The notes below the pieces were generated by a model. It had not been told where the DNA came from and searched no databases. It was given only the letters and a program-made list of their open reading frames with translations. Below, piece by piece: positions 1 to 7,999 of a DNA stretch of 14,977 nucleotides. The translations under genes and the position numbers were made by a program. Location of the stretch: contig CAVVIO010000052.1 in assembly GCA_963748095.1 (NCBI GenBank), forward strand, positions 1-14,977. Reading direction: 5' to 3'. The stretch comes from CAVVIO01 sp963748095. Lineage in GTDB: Bacteria > Bacteroidota > Bacteroidia > Bacteroidales > UBA10428. Each line of letters starts with the position of its first letter. Positions within the stretch are counted from its first letter, which is position 1.

Positions 1-1540
1 TAGGTGCTACCGCTTTCACACCAAAAAAATATCCGGTATAATTAATTTTTGTCATTAACTCGAAATTCTCAGGTGTCATTTCATCGACTCCACCCGCCCG
101 CAAAATTCCAGCATTGCTGATAAATACATCGATACCGCCGAATGCTAAAACGGTTGCATGCATCAGTTTAGTTAATGAATCGAAATCGCTCACATCGGTT
201 TTAACCGATAATGCCGTGTTTTTTCCGGAAGTTGAAGTATTCAATTCATTTGCCAATGCTTCACTTTTTTCCACATTCAGATCTGCAATAACTACGTTAG
301 CGCCTTTTTGATAAAAATCGCGCACGATGCCCTCGCCAAAACCCTGTGCACCACCTGTTATAATTACCACTTTCCCTGTAGAATCTCCGCTTGATTTACT
401 TCCACCTGCCACTTTACGCCGGTAATTTTCTACTTCCCAGTTATCGATAAAACTTATCTGTTGCGGTGTCATGAATTTGGGCCCGCCAAAATTCTCCGAC
501 AGGAAACTGACTTTCATGGCATCTTCAAAAACATCTGCAATTGTTTCCGCAGCAGTTACATCATCAGCAACTGTAATCATACCGACATGCTGAATGAGAA
601 TGACCTTAGGCAGTATCCCGGTTTTTTCTTTATAAGCACGGATTTTATTTTCGGCATTTTCCATGAAGTTGTCTGCTGTTAAAGCCGGATTATAGGTCAA
701 GTACAAGTATTCCGATTTACAGTATACAATCTCGTCGGGTGTAAAAGGACGGGCAATCTTTGTGAATTCTTCCACACCTGCTGTGTATCTTGCTATCAAT
801 TCATTGTTCCTGAACCGCAGTACCGGATTTTTATCAGCATGAAGCAGGCCCCGGAGTAAAGGTAACAGCTCTATGAAACCTGTATCTTTTAATTGAATTT
901 TTCCTGTGGGAAGAAGCTGTCTGATTTTGCTGTTGATCTTTTGAAAGATTTCATCATATATAGTCTTTATTTCTTCAGTAGTATCAGCACTGACAAAAAT
1001 CCCATGGTTTTCGAGCAGGATTACTTTCGGATCTTCTTTTTTTTGTTCCCGATATATCAGTATCCTTTTTTCTACCTCTTTGAACAAAACATAACCCGGA
1101 TCGGTATAGGGCACAAACAAAACTTCGTCGCCAAATAATTCATCCACTGTTCCCCGGACATTTTTACTACATAATAACCCATTTACAAGGGTTGGATGCG
1201 TGTGCACCACGTAAGCGTATTCGATTACTTCATGTAACGAAGTTTCCACGGAAGGTCTTTTCCCGGTTGAAATACAGGCAGCAGCAATATCTTCCTTTAC
1301 CTGGTTTTCGCGGATAGTAATGTCATTGTTATATTTCTTTGAAGAAACAACATGTAGTTTTTTCCTGTCAAGCATGGCAAACCCTTCCTCTCCAATGGTT
1401 GCCAGTGAATGGCCACTTGCTTTTATCCAGACGTGTTCCTTATTTTTAAAAGAAGTATTGCCTCCTCCGGCAATTACAAATTCTTTGTTTTTGCCGTAAA
1501 AGTTCGATATCTCTATTAATTTCTGTATTTCCTGTTTCAT
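1..1540 (-). CDS. Bifunctional class II aldolase / short-chain dehydrogenase (3' end beyond window)
   Basis: The ATG is at 1538-1540 and 513 codons are open to the left edge; the C-terminus is missing. The N-terminal half is a class II (zinc) sugar-phosphate aldolase: GGGNTS at residues 25-30, a probable zinc-ligand set of E99, H113 and H115 (VVHTHP) and H179 (LLENHG). From about residue 390 a Rossmann SDR domain begins, with TGGAQGFGEG at 395-404 and SNAG at 475-478; the YxxxK catalytic pair should lie past the edge. This architecture is that of the rhamnulose-1-phosphate aldolase/lactaldehyde dehydrogenase fusions (RhaEW/YuxG type), which yield DHAP and then oxidise L-lactaldehyde. L-Fuculose-1-phosphate gives the same products, so it could supply the aldolase missing from the fucPIK block. 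It is the last visible gene of the left operon, 47 bases after the tandem aldolase gene. The family call is firm; the substrate is inferred. Confidence 0.88.
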   Translation of the reverse strand, partial: MKQEIQKLIEISNFYGKNKEFVIAGGGNTSFKNKEHVWIKASGHSLATIGEEGFAMLDRKKLHVVSSKKYNNDITIRENQVKEDIAAACISTGKRPSVETSLHEVIEYAYVVHTHPTLVNGLLCSKNVRGTVDELFGDEVLFVPYTDPGYVLFKEVEKRILIYREQKKEDPKVILLENHGIFVSADTTEEIKTIYDEIFQKINSKIRQLLPTGKIQLKDTGFIELLPLLRGLLHADKNPVLRFRNNELIARYTAGVEEFTKIARPFTPDEIVYCKSEYLYLTYNPALTADNFMENAENKIRAYKEKTGILPKVILIQHVGMITVADDVTAAETIADVFEDAMKVSFLSENFGGPKFMTPQQISFIDNWEVENYRRKVAGGSKSSGDSTGKVVIITGGAQGFGEGIVRDFYQKGANVVIADLNVEKSEALANELNTSTSGKNTALSVKTDVSDFDSLTKLMHATVLAFGGIDVFISNAGILRAGGVDEMTPENFELMTKINYTGYFFGVKAVAP

Positions 1541-1587
1541 CACTAAAAAGACTATTACTTCTTACAATTCGTTCAAAAGCTGTATAA

Positions 1588-2892
1588 CTAACTCAAAAAT
1601 TTTCTTCTGAGATCTTCAATTTGCTGATCGTTTATAGGTTTTAATTTCCCCAACGAGACACTCATTGTAAGCGACTTGGCGCTAAATTCAGCTACTTCGA
1701 GCCTGTCGAAGGTTTGAAGAAGTTTATCACCCGTTACCAGAACCGAATCATTTTCGATGATAACTGCAGGCGCCTTTTTGCCGATTATTTCAAGAATAGT
1801 ATCATTATCTTTAAAGTGTGAGCCAAATGGCACATTGGGCACATCCTGTAAAAAAATCCAGCTTTCCGGAATTGTCCGAACATCAAACTTCATACCTGTA
1901 ACTCCGAAAGCCATCAGATAAGGCGATTGCGTTAGAATAACAGAATTAATGTGAGGATTTCTTTTATATATTTCCTGGTGCAGCCATACCGAGCGGCTGG
2001 GAAGTTTGCCTGCTTCGCGTTTACCATCTTTAATCTGAACAATATCCTTTAATTGCAGGTCCCAGCGCATGACATTGGTCGGGGTTATCAGGAAATCATT
2101 ATCCTTCCATCGCACCGAGATGGTACCATAGGAACTTATCATCAATCCCTGTTCACAGGCACGGCGCACTATATTGACGATTTCTTTTCTTTTTTCCCGT
2201 TCATCAACAGGATATTCTGTATGTTTTTGTTCAGGCAACAGTATCGGAATTTGCGCCTCAAATTCTTCAATTTGATCATTGGTAAGAAATCGCGGTTCCC
2301 CTATCGTTTTTCCGCTAATGATTGTCCTCCCGGAAAATTCAAGCGTTTCAAAACGCTGAAACACATCAATCATATCCCTTCCGCCAACTACAATACCATG
2401 GTTTTCCATAATCACCGCGTTTACATCTTTTTTAAAACCTTCGGCAATTTTATCACCCAGATCGTTACTCCCGGGTAATGCGTATCCGGTAAAACCTATT
2501 GGTCCGCAAACATGCTTTGCCTGTGGAATAATATTGGTGTCAGGAATTTGTCCTACGATACTGAAAGAAACAAGAGCAGGCGGATGCGCATGAATGATCG
2601 CTTTTATATCGGGCCGGCACTCGTAAATGGCTTTATGAAAAGGATATTCCGACGAGGGTTTATGTCGTCCGATAATTGTTCCTTCTTTCTTCACCAGAAC
2701 AATATCGGAAGCCCTGAGAGATCCTTTATCTATAGCTGACGGGGTAACCCACATATCCCCGTTTTCATCGAGAATACTAATGTTACCTCCCGTTGTTGTT
2801 GTCAATCCCCGCTTATAAATACGATTAATTATCAGAACTATCTGATCTCTGGGATGCATAAATTCAATATCAAGTATCATTGCGTTATTCAT
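1588..2892 (-). CDS. Tandem class II aldolase/adducin-fold protein, second half degenerate
   Basis: The protein has 434 residues, about twice a normal class II aldolase (about 215). Half one (about residues 10-205) has a complete zinc-site set: GGNIS at 35-39, E82 in PSSEYPFH, H101 and H103 in HAHP, and H165 in MENHG. This predicts an L-fuculose-phosphate/ribulose-phosphate type aldolase or epimerase. Half two (about 232-434) repeats the fold (GTISV, LITP, LPSRSVWLH, VIIEN), but the equivalent positions are S301, L320, Q322 and D382, so it should not bind zinc in the family's way. It may serve as a structural partner or a regulatory or substrate-binding half. The gene is 20 bases downstream of the PHP gene and in the same operon. 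ATG at 2892 is used; an in-frame ATG at 2880 is an alternative. The fold is certain; the reaction (L-fuculose-1-phosphate cleavage or another sugar phosphate) is not. Confidence 0.85.
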   Translation of the reverse strand: MNNAMILDIEFMHPRDQIVLIINRIYKRGLTTTTGGNISILDENGDMWVTPSAIDKGSLRASDIVLVKKEGTIIGRHKPSSEYPFHKAIYECRPDIKAIIHAHPPALVSFSIVGQIPDTNIIPQAKHVCGPIGFTGYALPGSNDLGDKIAEGFKKDVNAVIMENHGIVVGGRDMIDVFQRFETLEFSGRTIISGKTIGEPRFLTNDQIEEFEAQIPILLPEQKHTEYPVDEREKRKEIVNIVRRACEQGLMISSYGTISVRWKDNDFLITPTNVMRWDLQLKDIVQIKDGKREAGKLPSRSVWLHQEIYKRNPHINSVILTQSPYLMAFGVTGMKFDVRTIPESWIFLQDVPNVPFGSHFKDNDTILEIIGKKAPAVIIENDSVLVTGDKLLQTFDRLEVAEFSAKSLTMSVSLGKLKPINDQQIEDLRRKFLS

Positions 2893-2912
2893 TACTGATT
2901 ATAAATAATTTA

Positions 2913-4091
2913 TTAATTAATATAATCATTTATAGTATTATTTCCCAGTTCAATAAAGTCTTTCATGTTTTTGTAATCAGCCTGTCCGTCTTCATTGAGA
3001 TATCCTTTAGCTCCTTTCGCTTTCAGATGCTGATGAGCTGCAATTACCGCAGTGCTGTTACTTACAATACCAAGTAATTCACGATCGTCAAGAATTGCAT
3101 CCCGTGAAGTTGGTGTAAGTGGAATCATATCAGGAGTATTATGTTCAGTACCGTAAGTTACCAGAAAATTATTATGATAAAAATACAATGTATACTCCCT
3201 AAGCTTGTCCAGACTGTTCCTGTTGGGAATAAATTCTACCGAATAAATGCCCATTTTACTCAGTTTTTCAAGAAGCTGCACTTTATCACTTTCAAAAATG
3301 GTAAAATTACCGTTTTTATCATCCAGTAAAACCGGATAGGTAGGAATTCCTCCCGCCATACGAATAAGTTTTATTGCTTTAGTAGTCTCTATAAATGCAT
3401 TGTCCGTTTCCGGAACAAAAGCACCTCCTCCTGCTTTAAGCAAATTACTCCTTATCTCATTTTCAAATGCAGCATGATTAGTCGTCATAACATTACATTC
3501 CACACCGGAATACAGATTTTTTAAGAACTTTTTTAATTTAATTTCATCTTTAAATTTTTTCTCTAATTCTATTCTTAGCGCTTTGGCGATATGGCGTTCG
3601 CGTACAAGTTCCCTGGCAAATTCCTTTTTAATTTCATCAAAAGACAAATTAAACCCTGCATGGAGTTTATTTAAAAGTGAATTAATTTTAATAACCATTT
3701 CCTTTACCTGTTGCTGGCTTTCGAGAATTATATTATCCAGCAATTTCCGGTATTCTTCATTTAATGTAAAAGGCACCGACATCCCTTTTCCGCTGATATA
3801 TGCCCTGCCCGGATTATTCGGATCGTTAACAGTTATACCTGCTTTTTGATAATCTTTTAATAAACTGATCAGTTCGATATTAAACAACGGATAAATATGA
3901 TATTTTTCAGAAAGTTCGGAAAATTCACTATACCCATCAGTCACATAAAAATCATTGATCCCCAATACCTGAATACGTTCAGTTGAAGCCAGCCGAAAGG
4001 CCTGCTTAATGCTTTCGAATGAGCTGAATGAATAAGGAGTGTGTATATGTCCGTTTACTTTAAAAATCCTGTCAAATAAAATATTATTCAT
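2913..4091 (-). CDS. PHP-domain putative metallo-phosphoesterase
   Basis: This 392-residue protein belongs to the PHP superfamily, whose members are histidinol phosphatase, polymerase exonuclease domains and the YciV/TrpH-like nucleotidases. Visible metal-site motifs are NGHIHTPYS (H15, H17), GINDF (D47), FNIE (E73), RERHIAKAL (H167, equivalent to the RPHxA motif of the YciV-like group) and GTEHNTPD (E316, H317, where the family usually has a D-x-H). The family's AHP histidine, expected after AGGIP, is replaced by TYP (251-253), so one metal ligand appears lost or relocated. Residues 85-150 form a longer insertion than in YciV, predicted partly helical. It lies in the operon between the E1 and tandem-aldolase genes, 33 bases from E1. 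That suggests a sugar-phosphate or small phosphoester substrate rather than nucleic acid, but no function is established. No signal peptide or membrane segment is seen, so it should be cytoplasmic. Confidence 0.75.
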   Translation of the reverse strand: MNNILFDRIFKVNGHIHTPYSFSSFESIKQAFRLASTERIQVLGINDFYVTDGYSEFSELSEKYHIYPLFNIELISLLKDYQKAGITVNDPNNPGRAYISGKGMSVPFTLNEEYRKLLDNIILESQQQVKEMVIKINSLLNKLHAGFNLSFDEIKKEFARELVRERHIAKALRIELEKKFKDEIKLKKFLKNLYSGVECNVMTTNHAAFENEIRSNLLKAGGGAFVPETDNAFIETTKAIKLIRMAGGIPTYPVLLDDKNGNFTIFESDKVQLLEKLSKMGIYSVEFIPNRNSLDKLREYTLYFYHNNFLVTYGTEHNTPDMIPLTPTSRDAILDDRELLGIVSNSTAVIAAHQHLKAKGAKGYLNEDGQADYKNMKDFIELGNNTINDYIN

Positions 4092-4124
4092 GGGTTAAGA
4101 TTTTAATAATAATTTGCAGGTTGG

Positions 4125-6593
4125 TCAAACTCCCAGTTTATTTCTTCGAACCTGTTCAGGTTCTGTCCAGTTTGTCGTCACCCGATGGTCTTTCAAAGGA
4201 ACAATCCGTTCATGTATGGCATCCAATATCCACTCCGGTTGTGGAAAGAAATAGTTTTCCATTTCGTATGCTGGAGTGATCCAGTTACGTGAACCGACAA
4301 CGACCGGAGGAGCATCCAGATAATTAAAAGCAAGTTCGGTAATATTCTGTGCAATGTCCTTCAGATAAGATCCCCTGGAGGTTGCATCACTGGCAAGGAC
4401 AATCCGTCCTGTCTTTTTAACTGATTCAATCACCAACTCGTAATTAAAAGGTACCAGGCTCCGGGCATCGATAATTTCAGCTGAAAGATTGTATTTTTCA
4501 GATAAGGTGTCGGCTGCTTTAATTGCCTGATATAAGGTAGCTCCTATTGTAAGGATAGTGATGTCTTTTCCTTTCCTTTTTATATCCGGTTCACCGATAG
4601 GTATTTCATAGTAAGCTGCAGGCACACCTCCTTTGTGAAAATGTTCTCCTACATCGTAAATACGCTGACTTTCAAAAAATATAACAGGGTCGGTTCCCTG
4701 TAATGCTGCATTCATCAAACCCTTGGCATCGTATGGTGTTGCAGGAAATACAACTTTAAGTCCGGGAATGTGTGCTACCAGCGATGACCAGTCCTGGGAA
4801 TGCTGAGCCCCGTATTTTGATCCCACTGATACACGGATAACTACCGGCATTTTAATGATATCGCCACTCATGGCCTGCCATTTTGGTAACTGGTTAAATA
4901 CCTCGTCACCCGAACGGCCCAGAAAATCGCAATACATAATCTCGGCCACTACCCTGCCCCCGGCCATTCCATATCCGATTGCCGTTCCTACAATTGCACC
5001 TTCCGAAATGGGCGAGTTAAACAACCTGTGATAGGGAAGCGCTTCGGTTAAACCGCGATAAACTGCAAAAGCACCTCCCCAGTCGCGGTTTTCCTCACCA
5101 TAGGCAACCAGGGTTGGATCTTTATAAAACCTGTCAATTATTGCTTCAAAAATTCCGTCCCTGAGCTGATACGTTTTCAGTTTCGAAAAAGGTTTGCCGT
5201 TTGTATCCAAAGCAAAGCGCTCTTTCTCTTTCAACTGTTTCACCCTGGGATTTTCCTCCAAAGAAAGGAGTGTTTCCGGTTTCCGCTCTTCCATTTTGTC
5301 AACCGACTGATTGGAAAACATCAATTTGCCAATTGCATTGGGATCATTATCCATGTTAAGCAACGGGGAAATTTTATCATCAATAGAAAGTTTGAGTATC
5401 TTTTTAAGTATCTCTTTCGTTTCAGAATTTATTTTTTCCAGTTGCTCTTTAGATGTAACTTTGTTTTTAACCAGATCATTGCCAAAAGCAACAATAGAGT
5501 CCTCACTCATCCATGCTTCTATTTCTTCTTTTGAACGATAGGAAGAAGCATCCGAAGGCGAGTGTCCGCTAACCCGGTAAGTGAGTGTGTCAAGCAAGAC
5601 AGGACCTTCTTTTTCTTCCAGAATTTTCCGTTTTCTTTTAAATGCATCGATTACAGCAAGCGGATTATAGCCATCAATCCGTTCGGCATGCATCATATCG
5701 GGGTTTATACCTGCTCCAATCCGGGCCAATAAGTCAAAGCCCATTGTCTCTCCACAGGTCTGCCCGCCCATACCATACAGATTATTCATAAAATTAAAAA
5801 TAACGGGAAGTCCGCCCTGATGTGTTTTATCCCACAATTTTTTAAACTGGTCCATAGAAGCAAACTGCATACCTTCCCAAACAGGGCCGCAGGCAGCCGA
5901 AGCATCCCCGATATTGGCAACAACAATACCTTTCTTGTTGTTAACTTTCTTATACAATGCAGCTCCGACGGCTATATCTCCCGAACCGCCCACGATGGCA
6001 TTATTGGGGTAAATGCCAAATGGAGTGAAAAATACGTGCATGGATCCTCCCAGTCCTTTATTAAATCCATTCTCACGGGCAAATATTTCCGCCAGCGTAC
6101 CATATAACAGAAAATCTTTAGCCAAATCTTTAACGGAACCTTTTTGATATTTTTCAATAACACGTAGTATATTGCCATCAAAAAAACCTTCCATAATCGT
6201 GGTCAGTTTTTTTTCATCGAGCTGTTTGATTGCTGCCAGTCCTTTTGCCAAAACTTCACCATGACTGCGATGTGACCCAAATATAAAATCATCAACAGAA
6301 AGGGTGTACGCCATTCCTACCGCGGCTGCTTCCTGTCCGATGGATAAATGAGCAGGCCCCGGATGGTTGTATGCAATTCCCTCGTATTCGCCGGTTGTCT
6401 TTATGAGATTAAGCATGGTCTCGAACTCACGAATTACAACCATATCATGGTAAATGCCGGTTAAATCTGTATCTGAAAAAACTATGCGTTCTTCGGAAAG
6501 CGATCTTTTATATTGGTTAACAGGGATCTCCCCGAAAGTAATTTCCCCGGATTTTCTTATTTTTTTTGGATCTAAAAATTGAATCTTTGGCAT
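4125..6593 (-). CDS. Fused alpha/beta E1 of a thiamine-dependent 2-oxo-acid (or acetoin-type) dehydrogenase complex
   Basis: At 822 residues it carries both E1 subunits in one chain. The alpha part (about 36-425) has SHRSHG at 107-112, GGSMH at 182-186, a thiamine diphosphate motif starting GD at 229-230 and ending NNLYG at 270-274, and the YRxSGHSPSD active-site loop at 339-348. The beta part (about 471-822) has YGEEN at 498-502 (E499), the SPISEGAIVG segment at 527-536 and GAQHSQ (H598). The motifs resemble pyruvate/acetoin dehydrogenase E1 more than oxoglutarate dehydrogenase. It decarboxylates a 2-oxo acid or cleaves an acyloin and passes the acyl group to the lipoyl-E2 encoded two genes upstream. 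Two stretches look inserted relative to ordinary E1-alpha: about 119-163, and about ten extra residues inside the thiamine motif (about 249-261); GDA replaces GDG. A 45-residue charged linker joins the halves. ATG at 6593 has AAAGAG upstream. The E1 assignment is firm; the substrate is unknown. Confidence 0.9.
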   Translation of the reverse strand: MPKIQFLDPKKIRKSGEITFGEIPVNQYKRSLSEERIVFSDTDLTGIYHDMVVIREFETMLNLIKTTGEYEGIAYNHPGPAHLSIGQEAAAVGMAYTLSVDDFIFGSHRSHGEVLAKGLAAIKQLDEKKLTTIMEGFFDGNILRVIEKYQKGSVKDLAKDFLLYGTLAEIFARENGFNKGLGGSMHVFFTPFGIYPNNAIVGGSGDIAVGAALYKKVNNKKGIVVANIGDASAACGPVWEGMQFASMDQFKKLWDKTHQGGLPVIFNFMNNLYGMGGQTCGETMGFDLLARIGAGINPDMMHAERIDGYNPLAVIDAFKRKRKILEEKEGPVLLDTLTYRVSGHSPSDASSYRSKEEIEAWMSEDSIVAFGNDLVKNKVTSKEQLEKINSETKEILKKILKLSIDDKISPLLNMDNDPNAIGKLMFSNQSVDKMEERKPETLLSLEENPRVKQLKEKERFALDTNGKPFSKLKTYQLRDGIFEAIIDRFYKDPTLVAYGEENRDWGGAFAVYRGLTEALPYHRLFNSPISEGAIVGTAIGYGMAGGRVVAEIMYCDFLGRSGDEVFNQLPKWQAMSGDIIKMPVVIRVSVGSKYGAQHSQDWSSLVAHIPGLKVVFPATPYDAKGLMNAALQGTDPVIFFESQRIYDVGEHFHKGGVPAAYYEIPIGEPDIKRKGKDITILTIGATLYQAIKAADTLSEKYNLSAEIIDARSLVPFNYELVIESVKKTGRIVLASDATSRGSYLKDIAQNITELAFNYLDAPPVVVGSRNWITPAYEMENYFFPQPEWILDAIHERIVPLKDHRVTTNWTEPEQVRRNKLGV

Positions 6594-6642
6594 AGTGAAA
6601 CTCTTTTTCTAATTATTCCTTGTTGTTATTTTTTAATAATTA

Positions 6643-7998
6643 TTAATTCCCAAAAGCGAAAATTGTCTCCCGCAATATTTCGGAAACAGTGGGATGCGGG
6701 AAAACGATTTCCTGGAGATCATCGATACGTAATTGTGCTTCAATGGCTATGGCAGCGCCATAGATCATTTCTGAGGAAGGATTGCCGATCATATGCACAC
6801 CGAGTAGTTCATTGAATTCAGTCCCGACAAGTATTTTAACAATGCCGTTCTTTCCTTCATTCTCCGCAATAAACCTGCCTGCATAAGCCATGGGAAGTGT
6901 TTTAACTTTGTATTTTATATTTTTTTTCCTGGCCAGTTCTTCAGTCAGTCCTACACTTGCAATCTCAGGATTCGTGTAAACTACGGCCGGGATAGCATTA
7001 TACCGCATAAAATCCTTTTTTCCGGTTATATGGTTGACTGCTACTTCGCCCTCGCGGCTGGCGGTATGTGCCAAAAGTGAGAAGCCGGTAACATCGCCGG
7101 CGGCATAAACGTGGGGCACATTGGTACGGCAGTTGGAATCAATCTTTATTCCACCGCGGAATAGTTCCACATTCAGCTTTTCAAGTCCGAATCCTTCAAT
7201 ATTCGGTTTGCGGCCTACACTTACTAATAATTTTTCAGCGCTGAGATGCAGTTGTTTTCCGTCTTTCTCAACTATCAGTTCGCCTCCTTTGGCTTCGGTT
7301 ACTTTAGATTCCAGATAAAACTCCACTCCTTTTTTAGAAAGGGTTTCCCGTAGGAGTCTGCTCATTTCAGGTTCAATTCCGGGAAGAATTTCTTCCATCA
7401 TTTCCACCACGGTTACCTTTGTTCCCAATGAACTGAATAAACTTGCAAACTCAATCCCTACCACACCTCCTCCTATGATATTCAGGCTTTCCGGTATGGT
7501 TTCCAACTGAAGTATTTCGCGGTTAGTAAGATATTCTGTTTCCGAAAGTCCCTTTACAGGTGGTATCATAGCTTCCGAACCTGTGCAAATAAGCAGGTTC
7601 AGGCATTGGTAAATTTTACCGTTACTCTGAATATGAATGATGTTTTCTATATTTCCTTCTATTTCAGCTTTTCCTTCTATTACTTCAATCTTCCCGGCTT
7701 TCATCTTTGCAGCGACACCATTCACCAGTTTTTGTACTACTTTGTCCTTGCGCTTCATCATAGCCGGAAAATCAAAACCAATATCATTAATTTTTAATCC
7801 GTACTTCGATGCTTCACGAGCATTATCAGCAATTTTAACAGCATATAAAAGTGCCTTTGTAGGAATACATCCTTCATTCAGGCATACCCCTCCCAATTCT
7901 CTTTTTTCAAAAATCACTGTTTTTAAGCCCCTGCCGGCAGCTCTTTCGGCAGCAACATATCCGGCAGGACCGCCGCCCAATATTCCAAGGTCATACAT
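6643..7998 (-). CDS. lpdA: Dihydrolipoyl dehydrogenase (E3)
   Basis: This FAD-dependent disulfide oxidoreductase reoxidises the dihydrolipoyl group of E2 with NAD+. The start chosen is the ATG at 7996-7998 (451 residues, MYDLGILGGG), because the in-frame upstream codon at 8020-8022 is TTG and the FAD-binding strand normally sits at the very N-terminus. It shows the FAD motif GILGGGPAGY, the redox-active pair GGVCLNEGC (C39 and C44), a second dinucleotide motif GGGVVGIE, the AGDV segment, and the catalytic FPHPTVSE at the C-terminus (H435, E440). It begins one base after the E2 stop codon, a spacing that suggests translational coupling, and E1 follows after 49 bases. Length and motifs are ordinary for the family. 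It probably works in the E1/E2 complex encoded here, though it could serve other lipoyl complexes as well. Confidence 0.95.
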   Translation of the reverse strand: MYDLGILGGGPAGYVAAERAAGRGLKTVIFEKRELGGVCLNEGCIPTKALLYAVKIADNAREASKYGLKINDIGFDFPAMMKRKDKVVQKLVNGVAAKMKAGKIEVIEGKAEIEGNIENIIHIQSNGKIYQCLNLLICTGSEAMIPPVKGLSETEYLTNREILQLETIPESLNIIGGGVVGIEFASLFSSLGTKVTVVEMMEEILPGIEPEMSRLLRETLSKKGVEFYLESKVTEAKGGELIVEKDGKQLHLSAEKLLVSVGRKPNIEGFGLEKLNVELFRGGIKIDSNCRTNVPHVYAAGDVTGFSLLAHTASREGEVAVNHITGKKDFMRYNAIPAVVYTNPEIASVGLTEELARKKNIKYKVKTLPMAYAGRFIAENEGKNGIVKILVGTEFNELLGVHMIGNPSSEMIYGAAIAIEAQLRIDDLQEIVFPHPTVSEILRETIFAFGN

Positions 7999-7999
7999 A

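Noticed and set aside
2053..2478. 141-codon plus-strand open frame inside the tandem aldolase
   Set aside because: It is antisense to the well-supported aldolase gene; it has no motif and no start context.
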